Assembly (NCBI GenBank): GCA_019359015.1
Contig: JAHHID010000004.1
Location: 1-64,000, forward strand
Direction of reading: 5' to 3'
DNA length: 64,000 bases
DNA from: Spirirestis rafaelensis WJT71-NPBG6
GTDB taxonomy: Bacteria > Cyanobacteriota > Cyanobacteriia > Cyanobacteriales > Nostocaceae
Positions 60,456-64,000 of this stretch are shown here, piece after piece (the first letter of the stretch is position 1; every line of letters starts with the position of its first letter). A model generated the notes under the pieces. It had not been told where the DNA came from. It saw only the letters and a list, made by a program, of their open reading frames with translations, and made no database searches. The translations under genes were made by a program, and so were the position numbers.

Positions 60456-61346
60456 ATGTTTGCTAGCTTTCTTCCTGCCGCAGTTAGGCAATTAACAGAA
60501 CCAAGTGCGATCGCACTCGCTCAAAGTATTGAGCAGATAGCTATCAGTACTCCCCTGAGTACACAACCAATAAGCACAACTTATGTACATAAGGGTAGTG
60601 GTGGAACCCCGGTTTTATTAATTCACGGCTTTGACAGTTCTTTATTAGAATTTCGTCGCCTTTTGCCATTATTAGCAGAAAATAATGACACTTGGGCAGT
60701 GGATTTGTTGGGTTTTGGGTTTACAGATAGAGTTTCTCAAATACAGTTTAGCCCTACTGCAATTAAAACTCATCTTTATTCTTTCTGGAAAACCCTAATT
60801 AATCAACCTGTAATTTTGGTGGGTGCTTCGATGGGTGGTGCAGCAGCAATTGATTTCACTCTGACTTACCCGGAAGCGGTGCAAAAGCTAGTGTTAATTG
60901 ATAGTGCAGGTTTAACGGGTAGTTCACCGTTAAGCAAGCTGATATTTCCACCGTTAGATTATTTTGCGACTCAGTTCTTGCGTAACCCGAAGATACGCCA
61001 AAGCATTTCTCGCGCTGCTTATAAAAAGAAAAGCCTCGCTTCTGCTGATGCTCAAATTTGTGCAGCTTTACATTTAGAAATGCCTAGTTGGCATTTAGCT
61101 TTGATTGCTTTTACTAAAAGTGGTGGTTACAGTGCTTTTAGATTTAAGAAACTATCACAAATTGGACAACCAACGCTGATTTTGTGGGGCGATTCTGACA
61201 ATATTTTGGGTACTGTGGATGCACAAAGGTTTAAAAGGGCAATTCCCAATAGTAAACTTATCTGGATTAAAGATTGTGGTCATGTCCCTCATTTAGAACA
61301 GCCGCAAATCACCGCCGAACATATTTTAGAATTTCGACATGAGTAG
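60456..61346 (+). CDS. Alpha/beta hydrolase
   Basis: 296 residues from the ATG at 60456 (MFASFLPAAVRQ). The fold is clear: GTPVLLIHGFDSSLLEFRRL (oxyanion HG), nucleophile elbow VGASMGGAAAIDF (Ser near 125), acid in LILWGDSDNILG and His in DCGHVPHLEQP. It belongs to the broad esterase/lipase-like alpha/beta hydrolases; substrate unknown. A start at 60402 would add 18 hydrophobic residues and is less likely, although a membrane anchor cannot be excluded. Confidence 0.88.
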   Translation: MFASFLPAAVRQLTEPSAIALAQSIEQIAISTPLSTQPISTTYVHKGSGGTPVLLIHGFDSSLLEFRRLLPLLAENNDTWAVDLLGFGFTDRVSQIQFSPTAIKTHLYSFWKTLINQPVILVGASMGGAAAIDFTLTYPEAVQKLVLIDSAGLTGSSPLSKLIFPPLDYFATQFLRNPKIRQSISRAAYKKKSLASADAQICAALHLEMPSWHLALIAFTKSGGYSAFRFKKLSQIGQPTLILWGDSDNILGTVDAQRFKRAIPNSKLIWIKDCGHVPHLEQPQITAEHILEFRHE

Positions 61347-61576
61347 TTGCAATTGATTTCAAAGTCCAATGACCAAGAAAGAACTCAGTTATTCAAGAGC
61401 CAAAAGCCTGCTTGGGACGAGTGTGCGGCTGGGTGGTAGGTTCTGTGGGTTTCAAGAAAAGTGGATTCACCCCTGGAGAAGAAAACAACAAACTATCTTT
61501 GCTAAAGGCTCCGAATTTATCCGCTGTTGTTATTCTGAATTCTGTCTCCTGACTTCTATCTCCTGACTCCTTCTGA

Positions 61577-62491
61577 CTAAATAATAGAAATCGGATACAC
61601 CCAATGTTGATAATTGGGTTCTCGATTTTCTGTAATTGCAGTGAGTTTTTCTCTAAGTTTTTCAGTTATCGGTCTATTTTCTGGTAATTTATAACTTTCA
61701 ATTTTTGTTACTGGAACAATTTTTGCTGCTGTACCGCTTAAGAAAACTTCATCAGCAATCAAAAGTTCAGATTTATCAATAGAGCGTTCTACGGTTTTAA
61801 TACCTAAGTCTTTTGCAATAGTCAGAATGCTATCTCTGGTAATTCCTTCTAGAATATCTTGATCGCTTGCTGGGGTAAATATTTGCTCATTCCTGACCAT
61901 AAAAATATTCATCCCGGACGCTTCACTTACTTTACCCTGAGCATTCATTAAAATCGCTTCGTCAAAACCAGATTCGACAGCTTCGGTTTTAGCAAGAGAA
62001 GAAGTAATATACGCGGCACTAATTTTCCCTCTTAATGGTAAGCTGCGGTCTTCTTGTCGATACCAAGAACTAAATCGACAACTGACTCCTTCAGGAGATA
62101 AATAATCTCCTAACTCTAAACCATAAACAAAGAAATCTTTATCAATGTTATGAAGTCTGGGTGAAATTCCCAAATCTGAGGTGTAGACAAAAGGTCGAAT
62201 ATAAAAAGACTTAGTAGGCTTATTTCTTTTAACAAATTCAATTATAATTTCTTCGATTTTATCCGCTGGTAAGTTGTAGTGTAGGAATTTTGCACTGTCA
62301 CTTAACCTTTGGCAATGGCGGTCTAATCTAAATAGTAAGATTTGTTTAGGTTCTTGTGGATCTAGGATACCTCGTAGTCCACCGAAAGCGCCAGTTCCAT
62401 AATGCAAAGCATGAGTGGCGATGGAAATTTTTGCTTCTGCAAAAGGTAAAAATTCGTTTTGAAAGTAGGCGATCGCTAAAAAGTTGTACAT
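61577..62491 (-). CDS. ilvE: Branched-chain amino acid aminotransferase
   Basis: 304 residues from the ATG at 62491 (MYNFLAIAYFQNEFLPFAEA). Class IV PLP fold: IATHALHYGTGAFGGLRGI, LFRLDRHCQRL, RPFVYTSDLG, PLP lysine in LRGKISAAYITSS, FDEAILMNAQGKVSEASGMN and FLSGTAAKIVPV. This matches BCAT/IlvE, which makes or degrades Leu, Ile and Val with glutamate. Length is typical. The frame extends 12 codons upstream to 62527, without supporting signal. Confidence 0.95.
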   Translation of the reverse strand: MYNFLAIAYFQNEFLPFAEAKISIATHALHYGTGAFGGLRGILDPQEPKQILLFRLDRHCQRLSDSAKFLHYNLPADKIEEIIIEFVKRNKPTKSFYIRPFVYTSDLGISPRLHNIDKDFFVYGLELGDYLSPEGVSCRFSSWYRQEDRSLPLRGKISAAYITSSLAKTEAVESGFDEAILMNAQGKVSEASGMNIFMVRNEQIFTPASDQDILEGITRDSILTIAKDLGIKTVERSIDKSELLIADEVFLSGTAAKIVPVTKIESYKLPENRPITEKLREKLTAITENREPNYQHWVYPISII

Positions 62492-62742
62492 CAAAAAATA
62501 AGTAGCTAATACTCCCAGTAACCGCAAAGATTACTTTGATTTGATTAACAATATATGCCATTCTGATATTTGTAGTCAAACAAAGCTTACTTTTTATTAA
62601 CTAGTTGCTTTCTTTGGCGATCGCTATTATCAACTATTCCTTACTATTGCAAAAACATTGACTCAGAATTATAAAGCTTTATAGCCCCATCCAAAAAAGG
62701 CTTGAGCTACTAAAGCACTCATATGCACTTTCTTTAAATCAT

Positions 62743-63561
62743 TTAATCAAGTAACCACATCTGAGAAGAATTATCCTCACCTTCATCCGGTTGATTTTGC
62801 GCTAAATTTACTGATGAGCGGTGTGATTTTTTGTAGCTCCCGGCTGGTTTAAATTCATGTTGTTCTGGTTGCTCTTGCGCCGGTCTTTCCGATGAGTAAT
62901 ATGATTTTTTGTAGTAGCTAGCGGCTGGTTTCAATTGATTTTGCTCAGGTTGGTGTTGCGGCGTTTTTTCTGATGATTGGTATGATTTTCTGTAGGTATC
63001 GGATGGTTTCAATTGATTTTGCTGAGGTTGATGTTGCGGCAGCTTTTCTGATGATTGGTATGATTTTCTGTAGCTGCTAGCTGGGATAAATTGCTTTTCT
63101 TGTTTTACAACAATGCTTTCTTTTTCCTTTTCCTTTTCTTTTTTGATAAGATTGTTTTCTTCTATAAGTTGGGAATTAGCTTCTGCAAGCTGTAGTGCAG
63201 CTTTCTTTGCATCGTAAAGCTCTTTTGTCAAACGTTCTACTAATGTTTTTTGTTCTGACAAAAGCGATTGTTCTTCAGACAAAGCTGACTGCAAATCACT
63301 ATTTTTTTGCTGTAATTTTTTTTCTTTCTGGCGTGATTGTTCTAAAGTTTCTTGCAACTCTTTGAGCATTGCTTCTAAATCAGCCTTAGTTGGACTTGTG
63401 CGTCTAGCCGGAGTTTGCTCAGGCGTATCTGTTGACAATTCCTCAGATGATTCGGCATGTTCTACAATTGCCTCAGCGGAAACTTCGATGGCAGATTCAC
63501 CTTCATTTGGTGTAAATTTTTGCACTTCTTCTTGTAGCACGTCGGCTACACGTCTCTTAAC
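62743..63561 (-). CDS. Coiled-coil partner of the ParA ATPase, McdB candidate
   Basis: 272 residues from the ATG at 63561 (MVKRRVADVLQEEVQ), with a strong GGAGG site. The N-terminal part is acidic and disordered-looking, followed by a long coiled coil (about 60-160: LEAMLKELQETLEQSRQKEK, LVERLTKELYDAKKAALQLA). The C-terminal part has four Tyr/Lys/Gln-rich repeats of about 26 residues (YRKSYQSSEKLPQHQP, YRKSYQSSEKTPQHQP, YYKKSYYSSERPAQEQ, YKKSHRSSVNLAQNQ). The end is acidic with a near-terminal Trp (EGEDNSSQMWLLD). McdB proteins of carboxysome positioning have such an architecture and a conserved C-terminal Trp. It overlaps the ParA gene by 16 bases. Confidence 0.65.
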   Translation of the reverse strand, partial: VKRRVADVLQEEVQKFTPNEGESAIEVSAEAIVEHAESSEELSTDTPEQTPARRTSPTKADLEAMLKELQETLEQSRQKEKKLQQKNSDLQSALSEEQSLLSEQKTLVERLTKELYDAKKAALQLAEANSQLIEENNLIKKEKEKEKESIVVKQEKQFIPASSYRKSYQSSEKLPQHQPQQNQLKPSDTYRKSYQSSEKTPQHQPEQNQLKPAASYYKKSYYSSERPAQEQPEQHEFKPAGSYKKSHRSSVNLAQNQPDEGEDNSSQMWLLD

Positions 63562-64000
63562 CATAATTTCCTCCAATCACGCTTTAATTCATCAGCCACG
63601 CGACGGTAGTCTGACTCCGCCTCGCGTGCATTATTTCCTCGCCATTGAGTAATCGCCATACCTTCCAGCGCTGCTCGTTCGTGTGCTTTGTAAGCACGGA
63701 TAAAGTTATTACAAGCAGGTATTCCTAACTTAACCAAGGTATTTTTAGCTTCCTGTGCTTCTGCCAAGCTACGTGTATCCACTTTGGTTAACAACACGCG
63801 ATGCGGTGTTCCCAAGGGAGTGACGGCTTTTTGAATTGTGTCAATTAGGACAGCTAAATCCATTGGCGCTGGGGGTGTAGGCAAAACTAAATAGTTTGCG
63901 ATCGCCAATACCGCCGCTAAAGCTTCAGACCGCAGCGCCGGGGGCGTATCTACCACTATTAAATCGTAACCTGTTATCTTTCCTAAATTACCTAAAAGTT
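63546..64000 (-). CDS. ParA/McdA-type ATPase, partial (5' end beyond window)
   Basis: The C-terminal 150 codons of a ParA-like protein; the frame is open to the window edge. It shows Walker B YDLIVVDTPPALRSEALAAV, then NYLVLPTPPAPMDL, VLLTKVDTRSLAEAQEAKN and the C-terminal helix ALEGMAITQWRG. The P-loop half lies outside the window, so the McdA subtype (with or without the signature lysine) cannot be checked. Its last 16 bases overlap the start of the coiled-coil partner. The pair lies about 5 kb from ccmK3/ccmK4. Confidence 0.85.
   Translation of the reverse strand, partial: LLGNLGKITGYDLIVVDTPPALRSEALAAVLAIANYLVLPTPPAPMDLAVLIDTIQKAVTPLGTPHRVLLTKVDTRSLAEAQEAKNTLVKLGIPACNNFIRAYKAHERAALEGMAITQWRGNNAREAESDYRRVADELKRDWRKLWLRDV

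Noticed and set aside
61369-61566. 65-residue ORF between hydrolase and ilvE
   Set aside because: Composition unlike the neighbours, no ribosome-binding site, ends in TCTCCTGACTTC-type repeats.

Overview
This window is chromosomal DNA of a cyanobacterium. Direct evidence: a photosystem II D2 gene (psbD), two beta-carboxysome shell genes (ccmK3/ccmK4), a UPF0367 protein, a DUF3352 protein, an SLH/OprB-type iron-uptake porin, many HIP1 octamers (gcgatcgc), and intergenic 7-bp tandem repeats (STRRs) and dispersed palindromes typical of large Nostocales-type genomes. A protein resembling the HetZ-related family fits a heterocyst-forming lineage, but the genus cannot be read from the sequence.

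Layout. 1-2400 is repeat-rich and accessory: a secreted HEAT-repeat protein running off the left edge, then a MazF/PemK-type toxin-antitoxin pair with a broken antitoxin copy, two different 21-bp palindromic tandem arrays, and inverted copies of a 28-bp repeat. 2395-9212 (plus strand) has glyS, murD, a subtilisin-like protease and a lipoprotein of unknown function. 9509-22688 is one minus-strand block for surface polysaccharide: two GT4 transferases, a Wzz/BY-kinase co-polymerase, a Wzy-like polymerase, an acyltransferase, a GT4, two tandem-duplicated GT2 transferases, a Wzx flippase and a methyltransferase. About 1 kb without genes lies upstream of it.

23699-33927 holds an M1 aminopeptidase with HEAT repeats, a DUF3352 protein, a methyltransferase, a PrsW-like membrane protease, another GT2, a fused double-domain 6-pyruvoyl-tetrahydropterin synthase-like protein and a J-domain protein. 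34491-39857 has an Rrf2 regulator, the porin, pterin-4a-carbinolamine dehydratase, a structured minus-strand RNA region with a tiny ORF behind a perfect Shine-Dalgarno, stand-alone psbD and a UPF0367 gene. 39876-43490 has an ECF-type ABC ATPase, a YacP/NYN nuclease, tRNA-Asn, a class V aminotransferase and a PIN-type toxin-antitoxin pair.

43683-50351 (minus) carries a patatin phospholipase, a DUF1232 protein, a dynamin-like GTPase/partner pair resembling enterobacterial RdcA(CrfC)/RdcB, and a BlaI/M56 pair. 50674-56327 has comB, an M61 peptidase, a GspE/PilB-like protein without an ATPase core and the HetZ-related-like protein. 56921-64000 ends with a TIGR04283-type GT2, ccmK4/ccmK3, a UbiG-like methyltransferase, a rhodanese, an alpha/beta hydrolase, a branched-chain aminotransferase, and a ParA-type ATPase with a coiled-coil partner that could be a carboxysome-positioning McdAB pair.

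The most interesting signals are the structured leader with its micro-ORF upstream of the pterin dehydratase (37806-38127), the toxin-antitoxin module bracketed by arrays and inverted repeats (853-2259), the RdcA/RdcB-like GTPase system, the fused PTPS with one apparently dead half, the variant stand-alone D2 protein, and the McdAB candidate near the satellite carboxysome genes.
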